Of a DNA stretch of 64,000 bases, positions 1 through 11,309 are shown in pieces. The notes under the pieces were generated by a model that did no database searches, had not been told where the DNA came from, and worked only from the letters and a program-made list of their open reading frames with translations. A program made the translations under genes and the position numbers. How positions within the stretch are numbered: the first letter of the stretch is position 1; the number at the start of each line of letters is the position of its first letter. Location: contig NC_080672.1 in the NCBI RefSeq assembly GCF_030247195.1, forward strand, positions 161,251,839 through 161,315,838, in the 5' to 3' direction. This stretch comes from Topomyia yanbarensis (lineage: Eukaryota > Arthropoda > Insecta > Diptera > Culicidae).

Positions 1-929
1 GTACAACCTCAACCGTCACACTAACACAAACACATTTGTATGAGACTATATGAAATAGATGATAGATGTTTTTAAAATACTTCAAATATTTAGGGGGCCC
101 GGTGCTATTAGGGCCATGGGGGTAATTCAGACCCCTTCGATTTCTCATAAAATCGTACGACTTTCTGACTGTCGTACATATTGGTGGAACCGCTAGTCTA
201 AAACAATAATTTTGACAACTGAATCTAATTCTTTGTTTTTTTAGAAAGGAGACGTGTTAATGTTTTAATGATTAAAGCAACAAATAAAGATAAAAAATAA
301 CTGGCAAGTGTTTTGGAAATCTTGAGCTCTTATTTTGTGCAATGATTTTTGTTTAGGTGAAAACATAGATATTTTCAAGAAGCTCACCATTTTTGTGCAA
401 AATAAGCATATGGGGCTATTCGGACCCCTATTCCATCAACCACCATTCAGCGGCTTGCGGTTACGCACACGATTGCACAGCTGAAAAATACATGATGCAC
501 CAATCGACAGCTGTGACTATCCAGATTAAGTTTTTGCAACGCAATTTATTTTGTTACTATGTTTCAATTTATTTTGTTTTGCTTCTTAAGGAGTTTTTTT
601 TTCCATAGGAGGACATAATTCCATTATAAAAAATTGACGGTCTGAACTGCCCCGTACGGAATTTCGAATTACCCCTATATTTAAAAAGGATGGGAAAACG
701 TAGAGTTTTGCAAATTGTCACTTAGCGCTACCATGGAGTGGTACAAATGAGCTTTTATGGCACCAAAATGTAGGTGTAGTTTCAAACTAACAATTAGCAC
801 ATTTGACCGATAAAGTCTTTCACATCTATCCACCTAAAAGGGCAATTTCCTTAAGTAAGTCCGAATAGCCCTGGGTTCCCCCATACATCGAGATTGCTAA
901 ACCGAACGAAACATTGCAGTTGTGTTCGG
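1..929. other. No recognisable gene; AT-rich sequence
   Basis: No open frame here resembles a known protein. Motifs of the type GGGGTAATTCAGACCCC (near 119), GGGGCTATTCGGACCCC (near 411) and the opposite-sense GTCCGAATAGCCCTGGG (near 859) recur. They may mark a decayed inverted-repeat element covering about 90-885, but I could not fix ends or a target duplication. Confidence 0.4.
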
Positions 930-1110
930 TTTAGCAATCTCCATGATTTTTTCTGGCTATGGCAATATTTTGATACAAGATCAATCTTTCAAAAGGGCGT
1001 AGACGTTCTGCGTGCTGTACTTTCAATTTATTTTGTTCGATTACTGTTTCGAGCAGCAAAGCTATCTGAGAAGGAGTTAGACGCCCCTGTTAATATCTAA
1101 AAACCATATT
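930..1110 (+). repeat. Fragment of AT-rich foldback family
   Basis: The stretch with AAAAGGGCGTAGACGTTCTG followed by TTTATTTTGTTCGATTAC matches by eye the start of the sequence at 7956-8060 and, more loosely, 45395-45500. I read it as a short fragment of the same AT-rich repeat family, whose fullest copy is the foldback at 45395-46495. Confidence 0.45.
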
Positions 1111-1114
1111 ACAC

Positions 1115-1787
1115 CGTAAAAAAATCAGTTTTTCCGTCAATTTTTTTAGAAAGATGGGTGAAGTGAATTGGTCGAAACTTTTGTACATAATACTACATCA
1201 TTTCAATAACATTCTGTAATTTTTTCATACAAAAATACCTACAAGTGACTTGATGATAAAGATTTTGTGGAACGTCTCTGGAAAAAACACGATTTGCTGT
1301 GTTCGATGCCATTCAAAAACTACTTGACCAATTTATTTCAAACTTTGCATACACATTCTATGTAAAAAATGCCTAACCCCTACGTTGAGTTTTTGAGATA
1401 ATTTTTCAATTACTAATTTACGAATAAAATGGCGGAATCGCTATTTTTCAAGAAAAATTTCGCAATTTTATGAATAATACGCCCCCTTAATTGAAAAATT
1501 ATCCCAAAAACTCAACGTAGAGGTTAGGCATTTTTTACATAGAATGTGTATGCAAAGTTTGAAAGTTTGAAAGAAATCGGTTCAGTAGTTTTTGACTGGC
1601 AGGTAACACCGTTTTTTACCAGACACGTTCTACAAAAAGCTTTGTCACCGAGTCGTTTGTAGATATTTTTGCATGAAAAAATTACCGAATGTTATTGAAA
1701 TGATGTAACATAATGTACAAAAGTTTCGATCAATTCGCTTCACCCATCTTTCTAAAATAATTTGACAAAAAACTGATTTTTTTACGC
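1115..1787. mobile_element. Foldback element, about 670 bp, long inverted arms
   Basis: The left arm (about 1116-1410) and right arm (about 1490-1787) are inverted copies. GTAAAAAAATCAGTTTTT near 1116 is answered by AAAAACTGATTTTTTTAC ending near 1785, and AGAAAGATGGGTGAAG near 1149 by CTTCACCCATCTTTCT near 1738. The arms hold internal mismatches and a short extra repeat of GAAAGTTT on the right. There is no transposase frame, so I read it as a non-autonomous foldback element. A truncated relative lies at 47230-47550. No clear target duplication was found. Confidence 0.75.
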
Positions 1788-1792
1788 TGGAA

Positions 1793-2404
1793 CCCTTAAC
1801 CACAAAGAAGAAATGTTGAAGAGTCCATGTCGACATTTCTCGCCTCCACCACCGTCTCGTGATCTATAAGCGTAGACTTTTTCGTACCCCCTACCCTCCC
1901 TAAGCCGTCCACTTGGTATATGAACGGGCCCTAGTGGATTTGCGCCAACGTTCATCCCGAATGATTTTAAACCGCAGACCATTATCGGTGTTTTTTGCGA
2001 ATTGTCAACTATTGAGGTAATAGAGCGAAAAAAATAATCTGGATAAAACAATTACTGAAAATTATTGAAACAACGAGAAAGCAAGAAGATGAAAGGCAAG
2101 TACATCATAGCGTTAGGAAAGCAACGTAGTAGGGAGATGATTTTTCTTGTGAATTGTGACAATGAGTAAAATTGCTTAAAAAATAAATAATTTAATGCAA
2201 TTCAAAGTATGTTCGGATTTTAATTCTCATACGCTACTTTCATTGCGTTGGTATTTTAATTTAAAATAGCGAACTGTTTGAGCGGAGATGCAAAAAAATG
2301 GGCTTTCATTATTAATTGCTATACAAACTTTAAACACTATCCAGGAACCGAGAAATAAGCAATCGCCCCCAGAATTTGCTGTCTTTTGAAACCATATACG
2401 CTAC
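1793..2404. other. No recognisable feature
   Basis: No gene or repeat structure that I can support was seen. Short open frames on the minus strand (for example 1782-2051) have no recognisable domain and overlap the edge of the foldback to the left. Confidence 0.4.
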
Positions 2405-2506
2405 TTAACCCTCCAACACACGCGCCGTTATATTTAGTGCAACACCTTCAGAAACTCTAGCGAAATCTTCTTCGGGGAGCCATTCGCGCGAGTGCCGGAG
2501 GGTTAA
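2405..2506. mobile_element. 102-bp MITE, TTAACCCTCC termini
   Basis: The ends are inverted: TTAACCCTCCAACACACGCG on the left and a complementary CGCGAGTGCCGGAGGGTTAA on the right. The interior is under 70 bp and cannot code for anything. Related, more diverged copies sit at 20128-20255 and 47016-47134 and share the interior CTAGCGAAATCGTCTT-type block. The TTAA at both tips could be a TTAA or TA target duplication; the sequence alone does not decide which. Confidence 0.75.
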
Positions 2507-2516
2507 AAAGAAGCTC

Positions 2517-2727
2517 ACAAACCATTCATAAAGTACCTAACGCTGTTAGGAGTGTGAGAAGGGGGAGGGAGAATCACCAAATATTACATTGTGACATATG
2601 GGGGAAGGGGGAGTAAACTAGACCATTACGTAACACGTTTTCACTGCAGAAAATGTTATGTACTAGGAGAGGAGGAATGATGAAATCTTTGACATGACTT
2701 TTGCGTTACGTTATTTTCGATTTTTGC
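2517..2727. mobile_element. MITE, ACCATTCATAAA family (decayed copy)
   Basis: The left end reads ACCATTCATAAAGTACCTAACGC and the right part TTTGCGTTACGTTATTTTCG, resembling the inverted ends of the copies at 58379-58693 and 62046-62169. The interior has the same GGGGGAGGG runs and a TTACATTGTGACA-like block. The outer GGGACC bases are lost here, so the boundaries are approximate. Confidence 0.55.
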
Positions 2728-3302
2728 CGTACAACCATGAACCACTATATTGAACATACATAAGAATCTTATTACTATGTTCGATCCCATCAATACATTT
2801 TTAAATAGGAATTGAATTTGAATTTGAGTGCATTTATTTTAAACGCCCTTTGCTCAAAACTGTGTTTTAAAGTAAGTTTATACAATATCTCAAATGGCTG
2901 AACCGAGTGAGTTCTACGATATTTTTTATAGGAATAATCGAAAAGTTTTCCTCGCTGATACCTATTTTCCATTGACAAATATTTTGTGCTGTAAAATCTC
3001 ATTTGGTTATAAATAATATTGCACTTTCGGTCATATACCTCGTTGATAGCAATATCTTGATTTTCCTTCCGTTTTCAAGGGTGGGCAATCTCCGTACTCC
3101 TATCCAACTAGAATGAAAATCGTTTAAACCTTGTTCACAGAATTTTTTTTGGGCTGTTGCAAAAAATATTTCATTTTTGAATGAAATCGAGAATTTCAGA
3201 AATGTTTACACAAAATAGAAGTAACCTTTGAATTTTTGAATTGGATCATATACCATGTAACAATGCAAAAAAGTAATCACGATTGAGGAAATTAAAGAAG
3301 AT
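2728..3302. other. No recognisable feature
   Basis: AT-rich sequence with short unrelated open frames and a small GAATTTGAATTTGA direct repeat near 2813. I see no gene. The last eight bases (3295-3302) belong to the target duplication of the next element. Confidence 0.4.
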
Positions 3303-3708
3303 CAGAGTTAAAAATATTCAAATTCATTGAATGAAAATTGATCATATTCAGCCGCATTCATTTTCAATATTCAACGACGCAGCTGAAAACGTCAAACGAA
3401 CAAACCGCCCATTCATCCATGCAGATTTTCATTCGTCTCCGATTATTACACGAAGCGACCGTGCAGCCACGAATCAAACGCATCGAAGTAGGCCCTGGCA
3501 CAATGTAAGCGATGATGATTATTGTTTGATATGCTTTACCGGCATTTGAAAACATTTTCCTAGATAATTAGTGAAATGAATATATTGTCCGATATTCAAC
3601 TGAATGAATAAGGCTGGATATTCGAATGAATATTTTTTCTATTCACCGCGAGTCGCGTCAGGCTCATTTTCAGCCATCAAAAAAGAGCTTCGATTATTTT
3701 TAACTCTT
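3303..3708 (+). mobile_element. hAT-type non-autonomous element, copy 1
   Basis: The termini are inverted: CAGAGTTAAAAATA at 3303 and TATTTTTAACTCT ending at 3707. The flanks AAGAAGAT (3295-3302) and CAGAAGAT (3709-3716) match at 7 of 8 positions. An 8-bp duplication with a CAGAG-type tip is what hAT transposases leave (family knowledge). The whole 406-bp body recurs in opposite orientation at 21131-21535. A 72-codon frame at 3331-3549 is kept in both copies, but at this size it may be incidental. No transposase is present. Confidence 0.85.
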
Positions 3709-5735
3709 CAGAAGATTGGATCAAGGGTTTTTGGTAGCAAAGTTGCGACAATCGTTATATTGAAATGCATGTGCGATTTAAGTGTTTCTTGCAATTGGAA
3801 AAAAATGTTGAAGGAAAACAGCTTATACCAACTGTGGTGCAAAATTGTATTGTATTGTATTGTTTAATGGGGCTTTAACCTCGATAGGTCATTCGCTCTT
3901 GATGTAAAATTATTTTAAAAATGGACAACGATGAAGAATCCCCTTGTGGTATATGGAAGGTCCCTTATTTGTTCGGTTAATTACGGGATAATGATTCATA
4001 TTCTTGTCTTCATTCTTTTAGATGGTCCCATTAAGAGCTATCGAGCATTCCGTAAAATGCTATTTAAGGCAACTCACAGAGATTGGAGATATTTTTTTGA
4101 AATATATTTATAAAAATAACTTTTTTAATTTAATATAAACTTTACCCCAACATGTGCATAAATTTTCACGACAATAAATCAAATTCTATCTTCCAAATAA
4201 TACTGAAAAGTCTCTTTCTCTGCTATCCTGGCTGCGTATAACAATAAACGGTGTTCTATTTCGATTGATAATCAGACAGCAATCATGGCTTACCAATAAT
4301 GGAAAAAAAATCTTTATATAATATTGAACCAAGTTTCGCATTGATGTGTTTTTATATCTCCCAAACAAGCGATATACCTTTCATGCTTTAGTCGAACAAT
4401 ACGAGACGAATTCACTTTCCACTGAGTAGAGAATAGATCTATAGCACATCAGCTACTTGCAATCATGACAGCACTGGGATTGATTGACTAATACATATTT
4501 ATTGATAATTTGGTTTATAACAGAAGAAGAAAGCGAGAAAAGCACAACCCAGGCGATGAGTCAGCAATTGAACAATCATAATACCCATTCAATTGTTCTA
4601 ATCGATTATAAGAACGAAAATACCGTCAGCACTCATTTAAACCAAAAAAATCATCGTTAGTTCATTCGCGTCAAATGAAGCAACACATAAAACAACTAAC
4701 TATAACTTGACAACTTCCCATTTTGTGCTCCGATATTTCACCACTTCCGGTCCGCGAAATAAAAGTGACAAACTCAGTCGACGGTGTTATTATGTGCTGG
4801 TAGGACAAACTAAAATTTTCAAACGGTCCACTGCATTGCCTTTGTTGAAGGAAAACCTCAGCGGTTGTGGTAGCTTCCAACAGCAGGATAAGTTATGCTT
4901 ATATTTGTTGCTATCAAATTATGCGCTTCCTTCTGGCCACTACTAATAGGTAAGTCCAACAACATAATTATGATGAACAGAATGCAACGAACTTTGTTAT
5001 AAAATTTGCTACACCTCAACAGGTCCTAAGTGGTCATCTCTGTAGCTTACTTTACAGCTGTCACTAGCGACCAAATTTATTGTCGCGGCTGAAAAATGAA
5101 AAATGAAGCACTTTGTGGTACTGTATCTGACTTCAAGATTGACGCTATTATACTAGGATGGAATAGAATTTACATCTATTTACGCGAATTCACCCATACA
5201 TGTAATTAAAACATTTTCAAATATTCATCGCGTCTAAAGGGGGTATGAATAACAATTAGATATACGTACGCTCTGTACACATACCATAACCCAGTAATTC
5301 ATTTTCAAATATACTACAACCGATACTACTAATTTTCCTTGGTTTTGATATACTTTTGTACATGAAAATGCAGTTAACAAATTTTCTATTGCGTTAGAGC
5401 TATGTTCACCTGCTAAAACATGTTAAGATATGTCTAAGGAACAACCTTTGATGATTTGTGGGCATGCAGGGTTTATTAAGAGGTTATGTACAAATTTGGA
5501 ACTCAAAAATCGATAAAAAAAAAAAATTATTTAATATTCTGGAAGTACATACTTTTGAAAATATCTGTGCGAAATTTCATCCAGATCGGAGCACTAGATT
5601 TCATACTACATCCGTACACAGCGCGCTGGTTCTTCCGCGTATGAAATTAACACAAAACTTTAAACACAATTTTCTCCGAACTAAGTTTTTCGAAATGTAC
5701 CGTTGCGGTGAACGTGATAGGGTAAAGACCTAATT
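3709..5735. other. No recognisable gene over 2 kb
   Basis: Mostly AT-rich sequence without protein or RNA similarity I can name. A 79-codon plus-strand frame at 4707-4946 is followed at once by AGGTAAGT, a good match to a splice donor. That could mark a noncoding or 5' exon, but there is no domain and no acceptor evidence, so I do not call a gene. Confidence 0.4.
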
Positions 5736-5769
5736 TTGGCCCCATTAGGGAGGGTACCACCCCATTCTA

Positions 5770-6232
5770 TTAATTACCTAAGAGAAGAGACGACAACAGG
5801 CTTCTTGCTCTTCTTAATTTTCCCGACTTGGCCCTGCAGTACATCTAAAGACAGCAAGCGTTCATCGTTGCCAGATTCCTTTTGTATGCTTTTCGCAATT
5901 GCTGAAAATAATTTTACCTCGAAAATCGCACCTCAACTAACAATTTACAATGCATAAGCTGCATTTAAAAATTTAATTTGATTTTTATTCGTGTCTCTCT
6001 TAACAGTAGACGTAACTATATCGTCATTCAGGACTTTTATTGAATTTGCATGAAATGTTGATGTGTATGAAAAGTAGCCAGAATAGATTCAGCAGCACTG
6101 TTTTCCATCCCGTTGGTAAATATAATAAACGCTCATGATTGGCAAAACGACCAATCAGAAGCTGGTTCAATATTGAGGTTAGGACTGGATCAAATTGGCT
6201 ACGCGATTGTCTTCTCTTCTCTTAGTTAATTA
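5770..6232. mobile_element. Inverted-repeat element, about 460 bp
   Basis: TAATTACCTAAGAGAAGAGA at 5770 is answered in inverted form by TCTTCTCTTAGTTAATTA ending near 6231. The arms are about 28 bp with a few mismatches. The interior has only short frames (for example 5736-5957 overlapping the left arm) and no transposase motif. It adjoins the repeat at 6250-6490. No target duplication was identified, so element status is an inference from the paired arms. Confidence 0.5.
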
Positions 6233-6249
6233 CGCAGCCTACACTCGTT

Positions 6250-6490
6250 AAAACGCGCATAAATTGGCGTCAGTATCCTTGCTTCATTCCCAAGAACCAA
6301 TATAATAACAAAAAGGTCCTGAAAAAAGAGAAACTATTCTGTTTGAGAGCCCCGAAAACTCGAATCGAATGCTCCTATTTTCGCACTACCATTTGAGCTA
6401 ATGCGTTGAACAAAGATGGCAGACGCTGCTCTAACTAACGGCTTCAAATGGGTAGGGCGATAATAGAAATAGGGCGAAAATAGTCTCCAC
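6250..6490 (-). mobile_element. Fragment of TA-flanked GGGTGATGAGCC family
   Basis: Read on the opposite strand this matches the interior of the complete element at 23590-23908. Shared blocks include AACCAATATAATAAC, GAAAACTCGAATCGA and GCGTTGAACAAAGATGGCAG. The end toward 6490 (AAATAGTCTCCACACCCTA) is a worn version of the AAATAGGCTCATCACCCTA terminus. The copy is incomplete on the left, where the inverted-repeat element at 5770-6232 abuts it. Confidence 0.65.
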
Positions 6491-6510
6491 ACCCTATCTT
6501 AAAAACTTAA

Positions 6511-6942
6511 AGTTAAACCACAGAGAACAGACGTCCAACTTCAGTATTCAACTTGTGTAAAATCTCTAACGGTTTCGAAGGTAGTTTGGATATCTAAACC
6601 AAGTGCGCTACTGTCGTCATGTTTTTTGTGGCTGAGTGCGACAGAATTGACAGCGGTTATTTCTCTACCCAGTCAAACTAGTCCGGAACCGATTCGGACT
6701 TCCAGCATGAATTCCAGCTCAAATGCGTCAACCGATAGAGTCGGTATCGGTTGTTTTCTTTGAGCTAGATTCCATGCTGAATCCATCCAGGATTTCGAAC
6801 CGGTTCCGGAATCGATTTGACGGATAGTTGGGATAGGTTGGTGTGGCGGCGCTAGTGTTTTTCGTATATGAATTCAAACGTTTACACACGTTTTTTAAAT
6901 ATTTTTGTTCGATCCTGGATGTCTGTTCTCTGTGGTTAAACT
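6511..6942. mobile_element. Inverted-repeat element with TTAA-like flanks
   Basis: The left terminus AACCACAGAGAACAGAC (from about 6516) is matched inverted by GTCTGTTCTCTGTGGTT ending at 6937, followed on both sides by TCCA-type sequence. TTAA occurs immediately outside or at the edge on both sides (6513-6516 and 6936-6939), which would fit a piggyBac-like TTAA target. The left side has one extra A, so the superfamily is not settled. A 94-codon minus-strand frame (6728-7012) runs out of the element and looks incidental. Confidence 0.6.
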
Positions 6943-7149
6943 GTACTCTCCAATATAAAACGGTATCATTATGATAATGGGAAGCAAAACGATGAAAATA
7001 AAAAAATCTCAAGCCTGAACGTGATCCACAGGAGCTAAAAATGGACTAACGAGTGAATTCTGCCTAAGAAGGGGCGGTGACATTTCGCTTATGAGAGGCA
7101 TTGGGGGTACAACAGTCCACTGTAGGTATTAAGACCGGGACGGGGATCA

Positions 7150-7900
7150 CGATACTGTTGGGAATCTGTTATGACATCATCACAGTTCCTCGATGGCGGA
7201 GTGGTTAACGCACCCAACCGTGGCCCGGATGGCCGAGTATTATATGTCATTCGATTAAGTTCGTCGATATCGCCAAATGTCTGTGTGTGTATGTGTGTCA
7301 AATAATGTCACTCGATTTTCTCAGAGATGGCTGAGCCGATTCACACAAACTTAGTTTCAAATGAACAGTGTAACGCTCCCATATGACGCTATTGAATTTT
7401 TAATTGATCGGACTTCCGGTTCCGGAGTTACGGCTTGAAGAGTGCGGTCACACAGCAAAGTCCCATATAAACTGGTAACCCTATGACGTCCGAATGATGT
7501 AATACTTATTCAAATGGTTTCAACATTACTTGGATTCGCGTGTTTGGATCACTAATGACTAATCAAAGTAGTTTTGAGCATACTAGCCACCTACGACGGT
7601 TCTTGATGCCCCCAGGGAACTCGTCAAGTTCCTGAGTCACACCTATTGCCCAGCAAGCTCTTAACCGATTTTTACAAGCTTAATTTCAAATGAAAGATAT
7701 AATACTCCCATTGACTGCTCTTCAATTTCATTCGGATCTGACTTTTGGCTCTGGAGTTACAGAGTGATTATTGCGGTCACATAGGAATTTCTCATATAAA
7801 CCGGTGCAAAAATCTATATTAGAGGAATTCCGAAAACCTCTAAAATCGTGACCGACCAACTTAGATTCCGATAAAACTTTACAGGTTCAACCGGCATGGA
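7150..7900 (+). repeat. (TG)n-family repeat, diverged partial copy
   Basis: From GGCCCGGATGGCCGAG (near 7222) the order follows the family seen at 25135-29919 and 48797-50955: a short GTGTGTGTATGTGTGT run, then CAGAGATGGCTGAGCCGATT, then a CGGACTTCCGGTTCCGGAGT block. A second module starts near 7660. The copy is not a tandem array and is worn. The bases 7195-7215 before it hold a tRNA-like A-box sequence, discussed in the findings. Confidence 0.6.
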
Positions 7901-7955
7901 AGATTAAACATTTTTCACAGTCAATAAGATTATTTTGGCTCAAGCGTAATTTTTT

Positions 7956-8515
7956 AAAAGGGCGTAAACGTTTCTACGCGCAATAGTTTTAATTTTTTTT
8001 TTTGTTCGATTACACTATTTTATACAGTAAATCTATCCGAGAACGAGTTACAAATAATGAATACTTCTGCACGAAAAAAATATACACTGAAAAAAATGTT
8101 GTGCCATTTTTCACAAAAACAAAAATTTATGATAAAAATTTAAATTACAAAAAAAATTATATTTTGTCAACAAAAACCTAAAGAGAAAGGACATATTTTG
8201 AATGTGGTTTCATAATGTAGAAATTATCAGCAAAAAAGTTTTTCTAACAATAACTTTACACATGTTTTAAAATTTCCTACTAATTGACATACAAAACTAT
8301 AATTTTATTACATTTAACAAATATCTTCAAAAAAAGGAGACAGTTTTCGAGATATTTGGAATTTTGCTCCAACAAAAACAATTAATTCTTGTAATTATGT
8401 CCTTTTTAAAAGTTATTCGCGTAACCCCATGATTAATTGTCAAAAGTCTAATGTTTATCGTTTAAAAGACATAAAAGAAGCTTTTTCAGTGTATTTGGAT
8501 CATGCAGAAGCTTTT
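7956..8515 (+). repeat. AT-rich foldback family, left fragment
   Basis: TTTTTTAAAAGGGCGTAAACG near 7963 and AATAATGAATACTTCTGCACG near 8056 match the left arm of the 1.1-kb foldback at 45395-46495. The sequence is a run of T- and A-rich blocks without coding potential. It ends near 8515, where the (TG)n-family copy begins. A separate piece of the family follows that copy at 10486. Confidence 0.55.
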
Positions 8516-8519
8516 AATA

Positions 8520-10495
8520 AAAACCTGTTTTAATCCACCTAGCGGTGCAATTGTGCCTTTCTCATTTCTCTAAACTATGGCACGGAGGCTTTTTATGTTC
8601 AACATAATTGTGGAAATGTCCATTACATTCTTAGTACACTTTGCACTTATACACAATGGCATGCCAGCCACGAACTTGATGAGCTACGTGTCGACGGTGA
8701 AACACTTGGAACCAAAAAATGTCATACTCCATTAGCATAATCAGCATTAGATCAATGTTATCTGCTTGCAAACTCATTTTGTCATGCGGGGATGGGTATG
8801 TGAGGAGGGCGAGAGTCCCATGAATGAACGACTCCCCAGCTTAAATTGGTATGCTTTGTAATATAGTGGTGGTTTAAAGATGATGGGGTTGAAAGGGAGG
8901 GCCCCTGTTAAAATCCAGAAACCTTATACGAGTCGAAAAAAAAATTTGGCCGGGATTAGGTTGACGTTTTTCAGAGTGATTGCATAACCTTTCTATATGA
9001 GAAAGGCAAAAATGTGCAAAATCCAAAAAAGTGAATCTTCGTCAATTTTTTTTCGTGTTTGCATCAAATCTCGACGTTTTATGCACCTTGAATACATTTA
9101 GCATCAAAAATAAAAATTCTATTTTTAATTTTTCCTATAGTTTTTATGAGAAATTTCTGTGTGGCCGCACTCTGAAACCCGTAATTCCGGAACCAGAAAT
9201 CCGATCGATCCAAAATTCAATAGCAGCCGATGGGAAGGTTGCACCTTTCATTTGAGACTAAGTTTGGGCAAATCGGTCCAGCCATCTCTGAGAAAAATGA
9301 GTGACATTATTTGACACATACGCACATACATACACACACACACACACATACACACACACATACACACACACATACATACACACATACACACACACACACA
9401 TACAGACTTTTTCCGATCTCGACGAACTGAGTCGAATGGGATATGACACTCGGCCCTCCGGGCCGGGATTAGGTTGACGTTTTTCAGAGTAATATATGAG
9501 AAAGGCAAAAATGTGCAAAATCCAAAAAAGTGAATCTTCGTCAATTTTTTTTCGTGTTTGCATCAAATCTCGACGTTTTATGCACCTTGAATACATTTAG
9601 CATCAAAAATAAAAATTCTATTTTTAATTTTTCCTATAGTTTTTATGAGAAATTTCTGTGTGGCCGCACTCTGAAACCCGTAATTCCGGAACCAGAATTC
9701 CGATCGATCCAAAATTCAATAGCAGCCGATGGGAAGGTTGCACATTTCATTTGAGACTAAGTTTGGGCAAATCGGTCCAGCCATCTCTGAGAAAAATGAG
9801 TGACATTATTTGACACATACGCATATACATACACACACACACACACACATACACACACATACATACACACATACACACACACATACAGACTTTTTCCGAT
9901 CTCGACGAACTGAGTCGAATGGGATATGACACTCGGCCCTCCGGGCCGGGATTAGGTTGACGTTTTTCAGAGTGATATATGAGAAAGGCAAAAATGTGCA
10001 AAATCCAAAAAAGTGAATCTTCGTCTATTTTTTTTTCGTGTTTGCGTCAAATCTCGACGTTTTATGCACCTTGAATACATTTAGCATCAAAAATAAAAAT
10101 TCTATTTTTAATTTTTCCTATAGTTTTTATGAGAAATTTCTGTGTGGCCGCACTCTGAAACCCGTAATTCCGGAACCAGAATTCCGATCGATCCAAAATT
10201 CAATAGCAGCCGATGGGAAGGTTGCACATTTCATTTGAGACTAAGTTTGGGCAAATCGGTCCAGCCATCTCTGAGAAAAATGAGTGACATTATTTGACAC
10301 ATACGCACATACACACACACACACACATACACACACATACATACACACATACACACACACACACACATACAGACTTTTTCCGATCTCGACGAACTGAGTC
10401 GAATGGGATATGACACTCGGCCCTCCGGGCCGGGATTAGGTTGACGTTTTTCAGAGTGATTGCATAACCTTTCTATATGAGAAAGGCAAAAAGTT
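8520..10495 (-). repeat. (TG)n-family repeat with internal tandem array
   Basis: It begins with the family terminus in inverted sense, AATCCACCTAGCGGTGCAAT at 8531, followed by GTGCCTTTCTC. A unique part 8570-8930 includes a stretch that recurs inverted at 63745-64000. The array at 8994-10480 then follows. The orientation is opposite to the 25-30 kb copy. It lies inside or between pieces of the AT-rich foldback family, consistent with a later insertion. Confidence 0.7.
8994..10480 (-). repeat. Three tandem units of 484-499 bp
   Basis: The phrase TATATGAGAAAGGCAAAAA starts units near 8994, 9493 and 9977 and recurs at 10475, giving spacings of about 499, 484 and 498 bp. Each unit holds one GATGGCTG-type module (read on the minus strand) and a (CA)n run of slightly different length; the rest is nearly identical. 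Open frames of 66-118 codons in these units arise from the repeat and its (CA)n tract and are not genes. Confidence 0.85.
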
Positions 10496-10960
10496 TTCCT
10501 AACAACAACTTTGGACAAATTTTTATAATTCATACTATTTGCAGTCAAAAGTATAATTTTATTTTTGAATATGATTCTAAACACCATTTTAAATCAAAAT
10601 GCTCATAACAAAAATTTTCTGAAATGTAGCAGTTTATTTCAAATTTTGTTTTAACAACAAAATTATTTTGTTTTATTACAACCTTTTCAGAAGTTATTCG
10701 CGTTTCTCCATCTACAACAATTAGTTTTTCGTAAGGCCCATAACATTTCCTATAACTTTCCCATTGACATCAAGGCGATATTGTAAACCATTTGAAAGCT
10801 CGGAAATATGTCATTGTAGTGCCGACCAGAGCCAATTCGATACAGAACATGAAACTTTTACTTTATGCTTTCAGATGATTCGATTCCAAGAAATGATGAT
10901 AGTCACCAACAAATCGGACGAGTTTGAGCAGCTGTTTTCAGAGCAACCATAACAATAAAA
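10486..10960 (+). repeat. AT-rich foldback family, second fragment
   Basis: Blocks such as AAATCAAAATGCTCATAACA, TTTTGTTTTATTACAACCTT and CCCATAACATTTCCTATAAC recur in inverted order in the right arm of the foldback at 45395-46495 (for example near 46190-46370). AAAAAGTTTTCCTAACAACAACTTT also resembles 8231-8260, so 7956-8515 and this piece overlap in family sequence rather than being one copy cut in two. Confidence 0.5.
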
Positions 10961-11300
10961 ATGTTTTTATGTAGTTTAATATATGTACATACTTTTGACT
11001 GTAAAAAGTTTATTTTGAAATATTTTTGGAACAATAAATGGATTAAAAAAAAACACGTTTTTTGGAGGAACCTAGCCTTAATCAAATGAATCACATAAGA
11101 AATCAGCTGCATTCAGCAGCTATTTAGATTTTTTAATCGGGCGAATGACCTAATGGTTAAAACCCCAATCAACAAAATACAAATTTTATAATGACGAAGA
11201 CTTCTGTGTAACGGAATCAATTACTCCATTAAAGAAGAATGAAGCTTATCATGCAGCCATTGAGTTTTCTGTATTCTTGCATGTTAACAACATACCTGAA
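10961..11300. other. No recognisable feature
   Basis: AT-rich sequence. GGGCGAATGACCTAATGG near 11140 resembles, in inverted sense, the AGGTCATTCGCTC block near 3887. That suggests a shared short repeat, but neither end can be placed. Confidence 0.35.
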
Positions 11301-11309
11301 GGCAGTCAG

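Noticed and set aside
7192..7265. Possible tRNA gene
   Set aside because: Only an A-box-like stretch is present; anticodon arm, B-box and acceptor pairing are missing because the repeat family begins at once.
9248..10587. Minus-strand frames of 84-118 codons with long Cys-Val runs
   Set aside because: The runs are translations of (CA)n/(TG)n tracts inside tandem repeat units; the frames recur with the unit and have no domain.
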